NCBI GenBank assembly: GCA_018003515.1
Contig: JAGNDO010000001.1
Span: forward strand, 1-64,000
DNA from: Caldilineaceae bacterium
Lineage (GTDB): Bacteria; Chloroflexota; Anaerolineae; Caldilineales; Caldilineaceae
Direction: 5' to 3'
DNA: 64,000 nt
In this document: positions 43,749-53,661 of the stretch, piece after piece
Position numbering within the stretch: the stretch's first letter is position 1
Layout: every line of letters begins with the position of its first letter
Program-made: the position numbers and the translations under genes
Notes under the pieces: generated by a model
Databases searched by the model: none
What the model was told of the DNA's origin: nothing
What the model saw: only the letters and a program-made list of their open reading frames with translations

Positions 43749-45137
43749 ATGCAGAAAAAGTTCGCTCCTATCGTTGTTCTGCTCATTGTCTTGAGCATCC
43801 TGGTCAGTGCTTGTGGTGGGGCCGCTCCGGCCGCCGCCCCCGCTGCGTCCGAATCGGGTGGAGAAGCCGCCGCCCCCGCCGCCAGCGCCGATGTCGTTGA
43901 CATCAGCTATTGGCTGTGGGATGCCAACCAGCTTCCCGCCTATCAGCAGTGTGCGGATGCCTTCATGGTCGCCAACCCCAACATCAAGGTCACCATCACT
44001 CAGAGCGGGTGGGACGATTACTGGAGTACCATCCAGACTGGCTTTGTGGCGGGGACTGCACCGGATGTCTTCACCGATCACTTGGCCAAGTATCCGCAGT
44101 TCGCCGCCAACGATCAGTTGGTTGACATCCAACCCTTTGTCGAGCGGGACGGCGTGGATGTGGGCGTCTATCTGGGCGAATTGGCCGACCTGTGGGGCCG
44201 TGACGGCGCTCGCTTCGGCCTGCCCAAGGACTGGGACACCATCGCCATCGTGGTCAATCAGCCTGCTATCGAGGCCGCCGGCGTCAGCCTGGACGATGTG
44301 AACAGCCTGAACTGGAATCAGAGCGACGGCGGCAGCTTTGCCGAGATGATCGCCAAACTGTCCGTGGACGAGAACGGCAACAACGGCCTTAGCGCCGACT
44401 TCGACAAGACCAAGGTCAAGCAGTATGGCCTGATCATCAACGGTGCCGGCGAGGCCTATGGCCAGACCGAGTGGAGTTGGCTGACCGCCACCACGGGCTG
44501 GGCCTACAACGACGGTCTGTACGACACCAAGTACTACTACAATGACGCCCGCTTCATCGACAGCATCCAGTGGGTGGCCGACATGATGGCCAAGGGCTTC
44601 ATCATGCCCCTGGAGCTGGTCACCAGCCTGGGCGGCTCCGCCTCCTTCAACGCTGGCATGGGTGCCATGCACGCCAACGGCTCTTGGATGATTGGTGACT
44701 TCGCCAACAACGCCACCTTCCCGGTCGCCTTTGCCCGGCTGCCCGAAGGCCCCGAAGGCCGCAAGAGCATGTTCAATGGCTTGGCCGACTCGATCTGGGT
44801 TGGCTCCAAGCACCAAGAAGAGGCCTGGCAGTGGGTGAAGTACGCCGCCTCCCAGGAGTGCGCCGACGTTGTGGGTACCTATGGCGTGGTCTTCCCGGCC
44901 CAGCAGAGTGCGGTGGACAATGCCTTGGCTGCCTACGCGGCCAAGGGGCTGGATGTCTCTGCCTTCACCCTGCAGGCCACTGAGGCTGACGGCACCTTCC
45001 TCTTCCCGGTCACGGACAACGCGTCCGAGGTCACGGCCATCATGAATCCGCTGATGCAAAGCATCATGCTGGGTCAGGCCACAGCCGCTGACGCCATCCC
45101 GGCGGCCGCGGATCAGGTCAACGCCCTGTTCCAGTAG
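43749..45137 (+). CDS. Carbohydrate-binding lipoprotein of the ABC system
   Basis: A 462-residue extracellular solute-binding protein (family 1). The signal peptide (IVVLLIVLSILVSACGG) has its lipobox Cys at residue 21. The mature chain opens with DISYWLWDANQLPAYQ and contains GTAPDVFTDHLAKYPQFAAN, as in UgpB/MalE types. GGAGG is 5 nt before the ATG. Together with the upstream permeases it should import an oligosaccharide, probably an alpha-galactoside or glucoside, given the GH4 gene. Confidence 0.92.
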   Translation: MQKKFAPIVVLLIVLSILVSACGGAAPAAAPAASESGGEAAAPAASADVVDISYWLWDANQLPAYQQCADAFMVANPNIKVTITQSGWDDYWSTIQTGFVAGTAPDVFTDHLAKYPQFAANDQLVDIQPFVERDGVDVGVYLGELADLWGRDGARFGLPKDWDTIAIVVNQPAIEAAGVSLDDVNSLNWNQSDGGSFAEMIAKLSVDENGNNGLSADFDKTKVKQYGLIINGAGEAYGQTEWSWLTATTGWAYNDGLYDTKYYYNDARFIDSIQWVADMMAKGFIMPLELVTSLGGSASFNAGMGAMHANGSWMIGDFANNATFPVAFARLPEGPEGRKSMFNGLADSIWVGSKHQEEAWQWVKYAASQECADVVGTYGVVFPAQQSAVDNALAAYAAKGLDVSAFTLQATEADGTFLFPVTDNASEVTAIMNPLMQSIMLGQATAADAIPAAADQVNALFQ

Positions 45138-45165
45138 ACAGTAAATTGATACGTTAGATTGAACG

Positions 45166-45207
45166 CAGATCGCCGCCCTTTGCCCTGGTGCAGGGGGCGG
45201 CGATCTG
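45166..45207. terminator. 13-bp perfect hairpin
   Basis: CAGATCGCCGCCC (45166-45178) and 45195-45207 pair. Because it covers the first in-frame start of the next gene (45188), a later start is preferred. Confidence 0.65.
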
Positions 45208-45232
45208 GATCAAAGATGGGGTTCATGGGATC

Positions 45233-46921
45233 ATGCAGCGGCAAAAATGTGGGGTGATTGGCATAGTGATGGTCGTTCTGACCCTGAGCGGCTGTCTGGC
45301 CCCCGGCTTGGTTGACACGACCCGCCCGTCCGCCGCGGCAACGGTGACAACCAACAAACTGGCCGTCCCTTCCCCCTGCACAGGCCAGTTTACAGCCCAT
45401 GATCTGGATCACATCACCACGGCGCCGGGCGAGATTGTGCGGCTTTTTGACAGCAACGGCACCGGGTTGGCCGTGGGCGATCTGGACGGGGACGGGGACA
45501 TGGATCTGGTTTTGGCGGATCTGGCCGGACCGGTGGCTATTTTTTGGAATCAGGGCGACCTGGTTTTTACGAAAACATCTGTGGATCTCGTGCGCCGGGC
45601 CAGGGCAGTCAACCTGGCGGATGTTGACGCCGATACACGCCTGGATATCGTCTTGACCACAGGCCGCTCTGCCCCCATCTGGCTGCGCAACGTGGATGGG
45701 GCGAACGGGATCGAGTTCCAATTTGCCCCCTTGCCCGGCGTGAGCGCCCCGGCCTATGCCATGAATTGGGCCGACTTGAACCAGGACGGCAGGCTGGATC
45801 TGGTCACCGGGAGTTATGATGCGGGCATGATGGTGGAGATGGGCAGCAACAGTCTTTTCGCCGACAACGCCGGAGTTTATGTCTACATTCGCCAGCCCGA
45901 CCGTGTGGCTTTTGAGGGCCACCGGCTGGCCACCAAGGCCCAAACCCTGGCCGTTGCCCTGGAAGATCTCAACCAGGACCGCCGCCCGGACATCTCTGTG
46001 GGCAACGATTTTGACGAGTTGGACGGCTACTGGCTGAACGCGGGGCCACCGTCTCAGCCCGACTGGCAGGCCGCCATGCCCTTCGACACCATCAGCCACA
46101 GCACCATGAGCTTTGACTGGGGCGACGTGGACAACAGCGGTCACCTGGCGCTTTTCACCACGGACATGAAACCGGTCAGCCAGGACATCGACACCCTGGC
46201 CCAGTGGCTGCCCATGATCCAGGAATCGTACACCGAGCGCCCGCCCTTGGACCCTCAGCGCATGGAAAACACCTTGCAAGTGCCGGGTGCGGGGGGAAAG
46301 TTCCAAAATTTGGCCTACAAACGGGGCATGGACGCCACAGGCTGGAGTTGGTCGGGCAAGCTGGGGGATCTGGACCAGGATGGCTTTTTGGACATCTACG
46401 TGGTCAACGGCATGATCGCCGCCGACCTGCTGCACTATCTGCCCACCCATGAGTTGGTGGAAGCCAATCAGGTATTGCACAATGATGGCACGGGCCATTT
46501 TGTCCCCGCACCGGCGTGGGGGCTGGGATCCACCCGCAGCGGACGGGGCATGAGCATGGCCGACCTGGACGGGGACGGGGATCTGGACATTGTGGTCAAC
46601 AACCTGACCAGCCCGGCCCAACTCTTTGAGAATCAGCTTTGCGGCGGCGAGAGTTTGCTGGTCGATTTGCGCCAGCCGGGCACGGGAAACCCCTTTGCCA
46701 TGGGCACCGTCGCCATTTTGCACACCAGCATGGGCGATCTGCGCCGGGATGTGCGGGTGGCCAGCGGCTATCTCTCCGGCGATGCCCCCCGGCTGCATTT
46801 TGGTTTTCCACAAGGCACGACCCTGGACCGGCTGGAAATTCTGTGGCCGGACGGGACGGTCAGCGAAATTGGCGACCTGTCCGCCCACACCCTATTGACT
46901 GCGACTCGATCCGATGATTGA
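45233..46921 (+). CDS. VCBS/FG-GAP-repeat lipoprotein with ASPIC/UnbV domain
   Basis: A 562-residue secreted lipoprotein (lipobox LTLSGC). Seven calcium-binding Dx(D/N)xDG-type loops, e.g. DLDGDGDMD, DLNQDGRLD, DLDQDGFLD and DLDGDGDLD, mark a beta-propeller. The C-terminal ~110 residues match the ASPIC/UnbV domain (GYLSGDAPRLHFGFP, LEILWPDGTVSEI). ATG 45233 is chosen; earlier ATGs lie in a hairpin. Such proteins bind ligands or surfaces. Its place between a sugar-binding protein and GH4 is unusual and suggests glycan capture or adhesion. Confidence 0.88.
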   Translation: MQRQKCGVIGIVMVVLTLSGCLAPGLVDTTRPSAAATVTTNKLAVPSPCTGQFTAHDLDHITTAPGEIVRLFDSNGTGLAVGDLDGDGDMDLVLADLAGPVAIFWNQGDLVFTKTSVDLVRRARAVNLADVDADTRLDIVLTTGRSAPIWLRNVDGANGIEFQFAPLPGVSAPAYAMNWADLNQDGRLDLVTGSYDAGMMVEMGSNSLFADNAGVYVYIRQPDRVAFEGHRLATKAQTLAVALEDLNQDRRPDISVGNDFDELDGYWLNAGPPSQPDWQAAMPFDTISHSTMSFDWGDVDNSGHLALFTTDMKPVSQDIDTLAQWLPMIQESYTERPPLDPQRMENTLQVPGAGGKFQNLAYKRGMDATGWSWSGKLGDLDQDGFLDIYVVNGMIAADLLHYLPTHELVEANQVLHNDGTGHFVPAPAWGLGSTRSGRGMSMADLDGDGDLDIVVNNLTSPAQLFENQLCGGESLLVDLRQPGTGNPFAMGTVAILHTSMGDLRRDVRVASGYLSGDAPRLHFGFPQGTTLDRLEILWPDGTVSEIGDLSAHTLLTATRSDD

Positions 46922-46991
46922 TCCCTACGGGTTGCGACATTCTTTTGACATTTTGTTTCATTTCACCCATCACGAAAGGCGCATCACCCCA

Positions 46992-48377
46992 ATGTCTAAA
47001 ATCACCTTTATCGGTGCGGGCAGCACCGTCTTTGCCAAGAATTTGCTGGGGGACATTCTCAGCTACCCAGAGTTGGCTGACAGCACCATCAGCCTGCACG
47101 ACATCGACCCGGAACGGCTGCGCACCTCGGTGATCGTGGCCGAGAAGATCGCCCAGGCCCTGGGCGTCAACCCCACGATTGAAGCCAGCACGGATCGGCG
47201 CAAATCCTTGGCCGGGTCCGACTATGCCATCGCCATGTTCCAGGTGGGCGGTTTCCGCCCCAGCACGGTGGTGGACTTCGAGATCCCCAAGCGGTACGGT
47301 CTGCGCCAGACCATCGCCGACACCTTGGGCATCGGCGGCATCATGCGCGGGCTGCGCACCATCCCCGTGCTGACCTCCATGGCCCGAGACATGGAAGAGT
47401 TGTGCCCGGACGTCACCTTTTTGCAATATGTCAACCCAATGGCCATGAATATGTGGGCCTTGGACCGGGCCAGCACGGTCAAGAGCGTGGGACTGTGTCA
47501 CAGCGTCCCCCACACCGCCGGGGAGTTGGCCAAGGACATCGGCATCCCCGTGGAGGAGATCGACTACAAAGTAGCGGGCATCAATCATGTGGCCTTCTAT
47601 CTCAAGTTTGAACACAAGGGCCGGGATCTTTACCCGGAGATCCGGCGGGTGATCGACGAGGGCCGCGTCCCGGAAACCAACCAGGTGCGCTACAAACTGT
47701 TCGAGAAATTTGGCTACTTTGTCACCGAATCCAGCGAGCACTTCAGCGAGTATGGCCCCTGGTTTATCAAGCGAGACCGCCCGGACCTGATCGAACAGTT
47801 CAACATCCCCCTGGACGAATACATCCGCCGCTGCGAGTTCCAACTGGCGGGCTGGGAAGCCCTGCGCGACCGCTTCGAGGCCACGGATGTACAGTTCCGG
47901 GTGATCCCAGAGGGCGAGGAGCCGGAGGAGATCCGCACGGACGGCAGCGAGCGGGACATGGAGCGGCTGCTCAACCACCTGCTCCAGATCAAGCGCAGCG
48001 TGGAGTACGGCTCCCAGATCATCTATGCCCAGGAAAGCGGCACCCCGGCGGTGATCTATGGCAACGTGGGCAACCACGGCCTGATCGACAACCTGCCAGC
48101 GGGCTGCTGCGTGGAGGTCCCCTGCCTGGTGGATCGCCAGGGCATCCAGCCCACCCGCATGGGCAGCCTGCCCCCCCAGTTGGCCGCCCTCATGCAGACC
48201 AACATCAACGTCCAAGCCCTGACCGTGGAAGCCGCGCTCACGGGCAAGCGAGACCACATCTACCACGCCGCCATGCTCGATCCCCACACCGCCGCCGAAC
48301 TGGACATGGACCAGATCACCAATCTGGTGGATGACCTGATCGAGGCGCATGGGGATTGGTTGCCGGAGTATAAATAG
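46992..48377 (+). CDS. Family 4 glycosidase (alpha-glucosidase/alpha-galactosidase)
   Basis: A 461-residue enzyme of the NAD+/Mn2+-dependent GH4 family. It opens with the NAD-binding FIGAGSTVFAKNLLGDI. The metal ligands are in GLCHSV (Cys, His) and INHVAF (His); these sites distinguish GH4 from phospho-glycosidases when combined with a Cys-His pair. It would cleave imported disaccharides in the cytoplasm. MelA (alpha-galactosidase) and AglA (alpha-glucosidase) cannot be separated by eye, but the galE gene after it favours galactosides. Confidence 0.9.
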   Translation: MSKITFIGAGSTVFAKNLLGDILSYPELADSTISLHDIDPERLRTSVIVAEKIAQALGVNPTIEASTDRRKSLAGSDYAIAMFQVGGFRPSTVVDFEIPKRYGLRQTIADTLGIGGIMRGLRTIPVLTSMARDMEELCPDVTFLQYVNPMAMNMWALDRASTVKSVGLCHSVPHTAGELAKDIGIPVEEIDYKVAGINHVAFYLKFEHKGRDLYPEIRRVIDEGRVPETNQVRYKLFEKFGYFVTESSEHFSEYGPWFIKRDRPDLIEQFNIPLDEYIRRCEFQLAGWEALRDRFEATDVQFRVIPEGEEPEEIRTDGSERDMERLLNHLLQIKRSVEYGSQIIYAQESGTPAVIYGNVGNHGLIDNLPAGCCVEVPCLVDRQGIQPTRMGSLPPQLAALMQTNINVQALTVEAALTGKRDHIYHAAMLDPHTAAELDMDQITNLVDDLIEAHGDWLPEYK

Positions 48378-48384
48378 CGATTGA

Positions 48385-48446
48385 GAGATTGGGCGATTAG
48401 GAGATTGGGGATGTTTGTCGACAGAATCACCTAATCGCCCAATCTC
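48385..48446. repeat. Inverted repeat of GAGATTGR-type octamers
   Basis: 17-bp arms 48385-48401 and 48430-48446 pair. Similar octamer hairpins are at 52025-52106 and 63047-63111. Confidence 0.8.
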
Positions 48447-48477
48447 CCAATCTCTTCAAAAAAGAAAGCAGGCAGAC

Positions 48478-49449
48478 ATGAAAGTACTCGTCACCGGCGG
48501 GGCTGGGTATATTGGGAGTGTGGCCGTGGAGGAGTTGATCCGGGCCGGGGAAGAGGTGGTGGTCTTCGACAATCTGTATCAGGGCCATCGGGAGGCGGTG
48601 CATCCGGCGGCGGCCTTTGTGCAGGGGGATTTGGCTGTGCGGGGCGAGATCGACGCGGCGCTGGCTGCCCACCGCCCGGACGCCATCATGCACTTTGCCG
48701 CCTATTCGTTGGTGGGCGAGTCAATGCAGAATCCCTTCAAATATATGGGGGACAACGTCACCAACGGGCTGAATCTGCTACACAGCGCGGTGGAGCATGG
48801 GGTGCGCAAGTTCATTCTGTCGTCCACAGCGGCCCTCTTTGGCACGCCGGACGAGATCCCCATCACCGAAGCCACCCGCATCGATCCGGGCAGCCCGTAT
48901 GGGGAATCCAAGTTCATCTTGGAGCGCACTCTGCGCTGGCTGGACGAGATCTACGACTTCCGCTACGCGGCCCTGCGCTACTTCAACGCGGCCGGGGCCA
49001 CAGCCGAACGGGGCGAAGACCATACGCCGGAGAGCCACCTGATTCCCCTTGTCCTCCAAGTCGCCCTGAGCCAGCGGGAGAAGATCATGATCTTTGGGGA
49101 TGACTATCCCACCCGGGATGGAACCTGCATCCGGGACTATATCCATGTGGTGGATCTGGCCCAGGCCCACATCCTGGCCCTGCGGGCGCTGGACGGGGGC
49201 AGCCGAATCTACAACTTGGGCAACGGCCAGGGCTTCACCGTCCAGGAGGTGATCGACACGGCCAGAGAAGTCACCGGCCATCCCATCCCCGCAGAGACCA
49301 CCCCCCGCCGCCCCGGGGACCCGGCCATCCTCATCGCTGGCAGCGACAAGATCCGGGCCGAGCTGGGCTGGGATCCGAAGTACCCTGACCTGCGCTCGAT
49401 TATGCAGACGGCGTGGGATTGGCATGTGGCCCATCCGCGGGGGTATTGA
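48478..49449 (+). CDS. galE: UDP-glucose 4-epimerase
   Basis: A 323-residue extended SDR that interconverts UDP-galactose and UDP-glucose in the Leloir pathway. TGGAGYIGS is the NAD site and [11 protein letters not shown] has the catalytic Tyr and Lys. Ser is in [18 protein letters not shown] and CIRDYIHV are GalE signatures. The ATG at 48478 fits the family start ([13 protein letters not shown]). It ends the LacI-controlled operon. Confidence 0.94.
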   Translation: MKVLVTGGAGYIGSVAVEELIRAGEEVVVFDNLYQGHREAVHPAAAFVQGDLAVRGEIDAALAAHRPDAIMHFAAYSLVGESMQNPFKYMGDNVTNGLNLLHSAVEHGVRKFILSSTAALFGTPDEIPITEATRIDPGSPYGESKFILERTLRWLDEIYDFRYAALRYFNAAGATAERGEDHTPESHLIPLVLQVALSQREKIMIFGDDYPTRDGTCIRDYIHVVDLAQAHILALRALDGGSRIYNLGNGQGFTVQEVIDTAREVTGHPIPAETTPRRPGDPAILIAGSDKIRAELGWDPKYPDLRSIMQTAWDWHVAHPRGY

Positions 49450-49586
49450 GCGGGTTCCACCTGTGCCGCTCCTCTGTCGGCCAAGGCACACGCGTCTCTA
49501 CTGCTTCCCCAGCTCTTTGACCACTGAACCTGGGACGGCATATTCACGCTTTATCTTGTGTCCACCCCTCGTTCAAAAACTGAAGC

Positions 49587-49638
49587 CAAAACGGGAGCGT
49601 TGAAGAGGGGTTGCCCCCTCTTCAACGCTCCCGTTTTG
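49587..49638. terminator. 24-bp perfect hairpin between convergent operons
   Basis: Arms 49587-49610 and 49615-49638 with a 4-base loop (TTGC). It contains AAAA and TTTT ends suited to both directions. It separates galE from GH31. Confidence 0.85.
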
Positions 49639-49659
49639 CTCTCTCCCCCATCGCCGGCC

Positions 49660-51984
49660 CTACCCCCACGCCAACATCTGATTTGGCTCCACGGACGGCG
49701 TCACCCCATCCCCCAGCCGCCCGGAGGGGGCCAGGTTGACCGGGATCTGCGCGCCGTGGCGGACGAAGACGGGGATGTGATCGATGGGCGTCTTGACGGT
49801 GAACGTTTGCCCGCCGTCGAAAACCTCGCCGTCCCACAGGCTGACCCAGCGCCCCACGGGCAGATAGACGAGCCATTCGGCCACATCCGGCTCGACCACG
49901 GGGACGACGAGCAGATCTCGACCCAGGAAGTAGGCATAGGTGGAGGCGTCCGGGGCCAGGAGTTGCAGGCTGCGCATCATGGGCTGGCCGGTGGCCGCGG
50001 CGTGTTGGGCCTCTTGCCAAAGGTAGGGCAGCAGGTTGTGGCGGACGTTGACGAAGAAGCGGAAGGCGGGCAGCACCCGCTCGTCCCCCGTGCGGGCTTG
50101 CATGTTCCAGGGGGTGCGGTCCCGGCTGGGCGTGCGGTGGGCGTTGAATTCGGCATGATATTGCATGACCGGGCAGAAAGCGGCCATGGCCGTGGCCCGC
50201 AAATAGAGTTCCGCCGAAGGGATCTCGCCGCTGAAGCCGCCAAAATCCCAGGTCCAAAAGGGGATGCCCGACAGGCCCGCGGACAGCCCGGCCAGGATCG
50301 AGTGGCGGTAGGCGTCCCAGGTCGAGTTCTCGTCCCCGGCCCAGTGCAGGGGGCCGCGCTGGGAGCCGGTGAAGCCTGCCCGGCTGAAGGTGATGGCCTG
50401 GGGGCCTTCCCCAGCGGGTTGGTTGCGGTTGGCAAAGTCAAAATAGGCCTGGGTGTAAAGTTGGGCGTATTCGTTCCACACCTCGTCGCCCCGGCGGCCA
50501 TCGGCAAAGCGCACGGCTTCGCTCCACAGATGCTCGCCGCCGTCGGTCTTGAAGCCGTCGATGCCCATGTCGTCCAGCAGATAGGCCCGCTTGTTGAGCC
50601 ACCAGTCCCGGGCGGCCGGGTTGGTGACATCCCAAATCTCGCCGCCCCGGAACCAGAAGGGGCGAATGGCATGGGGCGTGCCGTCCGGGTCGGCCACGCC
50701 AAAGCCGGATTGCAGGAAGTGGCGGCGGTCATTGTCGTGCTGGACGTGGGTGCCTTCTGCGGCCTTGAGCGCCGGGATCTGCCACAGCAGGATGCGGATG
50801 TTCTGGGCGTGGAGCCACTCCACCATGCCCTTGGGGTCCGGCCATTTTCCATCCGCAGGAAAGGTGAAATCGGTGTAGCTGAATGATGACTGACCCGGTT
50901 TGGGCGTATATTGGGCATCATTCCAAATGTAAAAGGTGGCCTCATCACTCCACGCCTCAATTACAACCACGCCAGGCACAATGCCATGCTCAAAAGAAGC
51001 TTCCACCTCTTGGCGGATACGGGCCTGACTGTTCCATTCGTTGCTGCTCATCCACAGGCCAAAGACCCAGGCCGGAGGCAGCACGGCCGGTCCCGTGCGC
51101 CGGGTGAACTGGCCCACGATTTCAAAGGGATCATCGTCCTGGAACCAGGCCAGGCAGAGTTCGGCATCGACACCCAGGTCGGCTTCCAGCACCCAGCGGT
51201 CCGCCTGGCCCGCGGCCAGATCGAACTGCATCCACCGGCTGCTCTGCACCCAAACGCCATAGCCTTCGGACGAAAGCAGAAAGGGGATGGGCATATAGGT
51301 GCGTTTGCCCTGGCTTTTGTACTGCTCGTAGCAGCGGATATCCATCACGTTGCCCCGTTGATCCAAGGCGTTGAAGCGCTCGCCTAGACCAAAAAAGCGC
51401 TCGTTTTCAGTGCAGGTGAAAGAGAGACGCACACGCCGAGCATTCTGGCCATCGCTCAACCATTCCACGCCCAAGAGTTGGGGCAAGTGGGGCGATGATT
51501 CAATCCCGGCTGCCATGGGAGAGACCAGCATGTCGCCCCATTTGTCCATTGTGCATCCGCCCTCGGCTACCCAGGCTTCCCCGGTCAGGGTGAATTTGGG
51601 CGTACGGCCGCCTTGCCCATTAGGTTTGGTCTCCGTTTTAGCCCCAATTTCGGCCCAATAGGTCAAGGTCTGACCGAATGGAGGCGCCACCAGTTGGGAC
51701 TCCCACACATCCTGATCAATACGCACTTCCCGATCCAGGAACTCAGCCCCAACACCCTCCTCCAGTTCGGGCCGCCAGGTGGGGCGATGGACGGCGCTGT
51801 GGCGTTGGGGCGGGCCGTCGCCAAGCTGGGTGAAGACGAGTACCTCTTTGACCGCACCCGGTGGCCGGGTCACCAGCCCGATCTTAAAGGGCTGATCGGC
51901 CAGGGGCTGACGGGGGAAGCGCTCTTCGGGCAGTTGTTCGTAGGGGTGTTCCAGGCCGAATGGGGTGTGGAGTAGGGTGGTCAT
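49660..51984 (-). CDS. Family 31 glycoside hydrolase (alpha-xylosidase/alpha-glucosidase)
   Basis: A 774-residue retaining glycosidase. The nucleophile region is DGFKTDGGEH, close to the FKTDFGE of YicI-type alpha-xylosidases. The acid/base Asp is in LHWAGDENSTWDA, following SRAGFTGSQRGP. N-terminal GH31 beta-sandwich precedes. No signal peptide is seen, so it would act on imported sugar. It ends the ROK-controlled operon. Substrate could be an isoprimeverose-like xyloside or an alpha-glucoside. Confidence 0.92.
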   Translation of the reverse strand: MTTLLHTPFGLEHPYEQLPEERFPRQPLADQPFKIGLVTRPPGAVKEVLVFTQLGDGPPQRHSAVHRPTWRPELEEGVGAEFLDREVRIDQDVWESQLVAPPFGQTLTYWAEIGAKTETKPNGQGGRTPKFTLTGEAWVAEGGCTMDKWGDMLVSPMAAGIESSPHLPQLLGVEWLSDGQNARRVRLSFTCTENERFFGLGERFNALDQRGNVMDIRCYEQYKSQGKRTYMPIPFLLSSEGYGVWVQSSRWMQFDLAAGQADRWVLEADLGVDAELCLAWFQDDDPFEIVGQFTRRTGPAVLPPAWVFGLWMSSNEWNSQARIRQEVEASFEHGIVPGVVVIEAWSDEATFYIWNDAQYTPKPGQSSFSYTDFTFPADGKWPDPKGMVEWLHAQNIRILLWQIPALKAAEGTHVQHDNDRRHFLQSGFGVADPDGTPHAIRPFWFRGGEIWDVTNPAARDWWLNKRAYLLDDMGIDGFKTDGGEHLWSEAVRFADGRRGDEVWNEYAQLYTQAYFDFANRNQPAGEGPQAITFSRAGFTGSQRGPLHWAGDENSTWDAYRHSILAGLSAGLSGIPFWTWDFGGFSGEIPSAELYLRATAMAAFCPVMQYHAEFNAHRTPSRDRTPWNMQARTGDERVLPAFRFFVNVRHNLLPYLWQEAQHAAATGQPMMRSLQLLAPDASTYAYFLGRDLLVVPVVEPDVAEWLVYLPVGRWVSLWDGEVFDGGQTFTVKTPIDHIPVFVRHGAQIPVNLAPSGRLGDGVTPSVEPNQMLAWG

Positions 51985-52024
51985 GGTGGTGGGTCTCGGT
52001 GTGAAGGGTATGGGATGAGAGGTG

Positions 52025-52106
52025 GAGATTGGGAGATTGAGAGATTGGGAGATTGATGTGCCAATGGTGGCGTATCAATCTCCCAATCTCCTAATCTCTC
52101 AATCTC
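52025..52106. repeat. 33-bp inverted repeat of GAGATTGR octamers
   Basis: Arms 52025-52057 and 52074-52106 match with about three mismatches. It lies between the GH31 and binding-protein genes. Confidence 0.8.
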
Positions 52107-52131
52107 AATTCAAACTACCGACAAACCAACA

Positions 52132-53421
52132 TTACTGAATCAACTTGTCCAGCTCGGCCTTGGCTTCGTCCAGGGCCTCTTGGGCGGTCAGTTCACCGGC
52201 GGCGGCTTGGCCGATCAGGGCGTTGACCGTGTCCTGCATTTCGCTCTGGCGCACGATCACCGGCGGGGTGACCGGGCTTTCCAGGGCTTTGAAGACGGCG
52301 GCTCGGTTGGCCGGGGGGGTCTTGGTCAGATAGGCCTCGAAGTAGGCGGGCTGATCCAAGGCGGGCAGTTCCCAGCCCGTGTCCACCCGCACGGTGGCGG
52401 CTTCGGCGCTGCCCGTCAGGAACTCGGCCCACTTGGCCGCGGCTTCCGCATGGTCGCTGGTGGCCGAGACGGCCACACCGTTGGCGAAGAAGTGATGGGC
52501 GTGCTGGTTGATGATCGGCTCCAACTGCACGTCCCAGGTGAAGGGGGCGTCCTTGAAGGCGTCAAACATCCAGATGCCGGTGACGAACATACCCAGCTTG
52601 CCGCTCATGAAGAGTTCGGAATCGGAGACACCGGAAAGCTGCGCCTCGGTGGGCATGATGCCGGAGTTCAGAATGCCGGTCATCAGCTCCAAGGTGGCCA
52701 CGCAGGCCGGGGAGTTGAGGAGCGATTCGGTCATGTCGGCGTTGAAGAACTCACACTCGCCGTTCTGACCGGCCTTTTTGTAGAACTCCCAGAATTGTAC
52801 GGGGGAGAAGATGCCCCACATGTCGTCGCCCAGGGCCTGGATGGTCTGGCCAGCGGCGATGGCGTCGTCCCAGGTCCAATCTTCGCTGGGATAGGCGATC
52901 CCGGCCTGGTCAAAGAGGTCAGCATTGTAGAACAACAGCACGGTGGAGAAGGTCTCGGGCAGGGCCATCTGTTTGCCCTCGTACTGGAAGGCGCCCAAGG
53001 CACGGGGATAGAAGGGGGTGTCGGCACTCAGATAGCTGCTGATGTCCATGAGCGTGTCGTTGGCGGCGTAGGTGACGAAGTTCTCGAAGTTCAGCTCGAA
53101 GACATCCGGGGCGGCGTTGCCGGCCACGTCGGCCTGGAGCAGGGTGAAGTAGTCATCATAGGGCGCGGTGGCCACTTCGATGGTGATGCCCGGATTGCGT
53201 TCCTCGAAGATCGTGACCAAGCCATCCAAGTCATCCAGATGGTCCGGCGCGGCGGAGAAGGTGAAATAACGGACGGTGACGGCTTCAGCTTCGGCTTGGG
53301 CAGGGGCCTCAGCCGGTTGGGTGGCGGTCTGTTGAACTGGCGGGGCGACGCAGCCAGCAAAGGCCACGGCCAGCACGGTCAAGATCGCCAAGATCAAAAG
53401 CGGGTTTAGCTTGCGAAACAT
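52132..53421 (-). CDS. Sugar-binding lipoprotein of the second ABC system
   Basis: A 429-residue family 1 solute-binding protein. Signal NPLLILAILTVLAVAFAGC with the lipobox Cys at residue 23, followed by a Pro/Ala/Glu linker. Mature chain contains NAAPDVFELNFENFVTYA and SEDWTWDDAIAAGQTIQ, typical of sugar binders. AGGAGG lies 5 nt ahead of ATG 53421; the longer frame upstream is the 115-bp repeat. Confidence 0.92.
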   Translation of the reverse strand: MFRKLNPLLILAILTVLAVAFAGCVAPPVQQTATQPAEAPAQAEAEAVTVRYFTFSAAPDHLDDLDGLVTIFEERNPGITIEVATAPYDDYFTLLQADVAGNAAPDVFELNFENFVTYAANDTLMDISSYLSADTPFYPRALGAFQYEGKQMALPETFSTVLLFYNADLFDQAGIAYPSEDWTWDDAIAAGQTIQALGDDMWGIFSPVQFWEFYKKAGQNGECEFFNADMTESLLNSPACVATLELMTGILNSGIMPTEAQLSGVSDSELFMSGKLGMFVTGIWMFDAFKDAPFTWDVQLEPIINQHAHHFFANGVAVSATSDHAEAAAKWAEFLTGSAEAATVRVDTGWELPALDQPAYFEAYLTKTPPANRAAVFKALESPVTPPVIVRQSEMQDTVNALIGQAAAGELTAQEALDEAKAELDKLIQ

Positions 53422-53537
53422 GGATGGTTCCTCCTGAGAAAGTGAAAAATGGTTGCGAGAACAGATTGACCAAAAGAGAGAAACACGAACAGAATGTGTT
53501 GGAGGGGACGAAAGAGAGATCCGGCGTAACTGCCCAG

Positions 53538-53648
53538 CCACCCCCTCCCAGCCTCCCCCAGGTTGGGGGAGGAGCAGGATCGCCGTAGACGAAAATCCGG
53601 TACGCACGATCTGTCCCCTCCCCAATCTGGGGAGGGCTAGGGTGGGGT
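53538..53648 (-). repeat. Palindromic dispersed element, copy 1
   Basis: About 111 bp in inverse orientation to copies at 55437-55549 and 61185-61315. Ends are CCACCCCCTCCCAGCCTCCC and the complement of ACCCCACCCTAGCCCTCCCC. An inner CTCCCCAATCTGGGGAG palindrome is kept in all copies. Confidence 0.85.
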
Positions 53649-53661
53649 TGGTAGGTACGAT

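Noticed and set aside
46992-48377. Lactate/malate dehydrogenase
   Set aside because: The NAD motif alone is similar, but the GLCHSV and INHVAF metal ligands are those of GH4 glycosidases.
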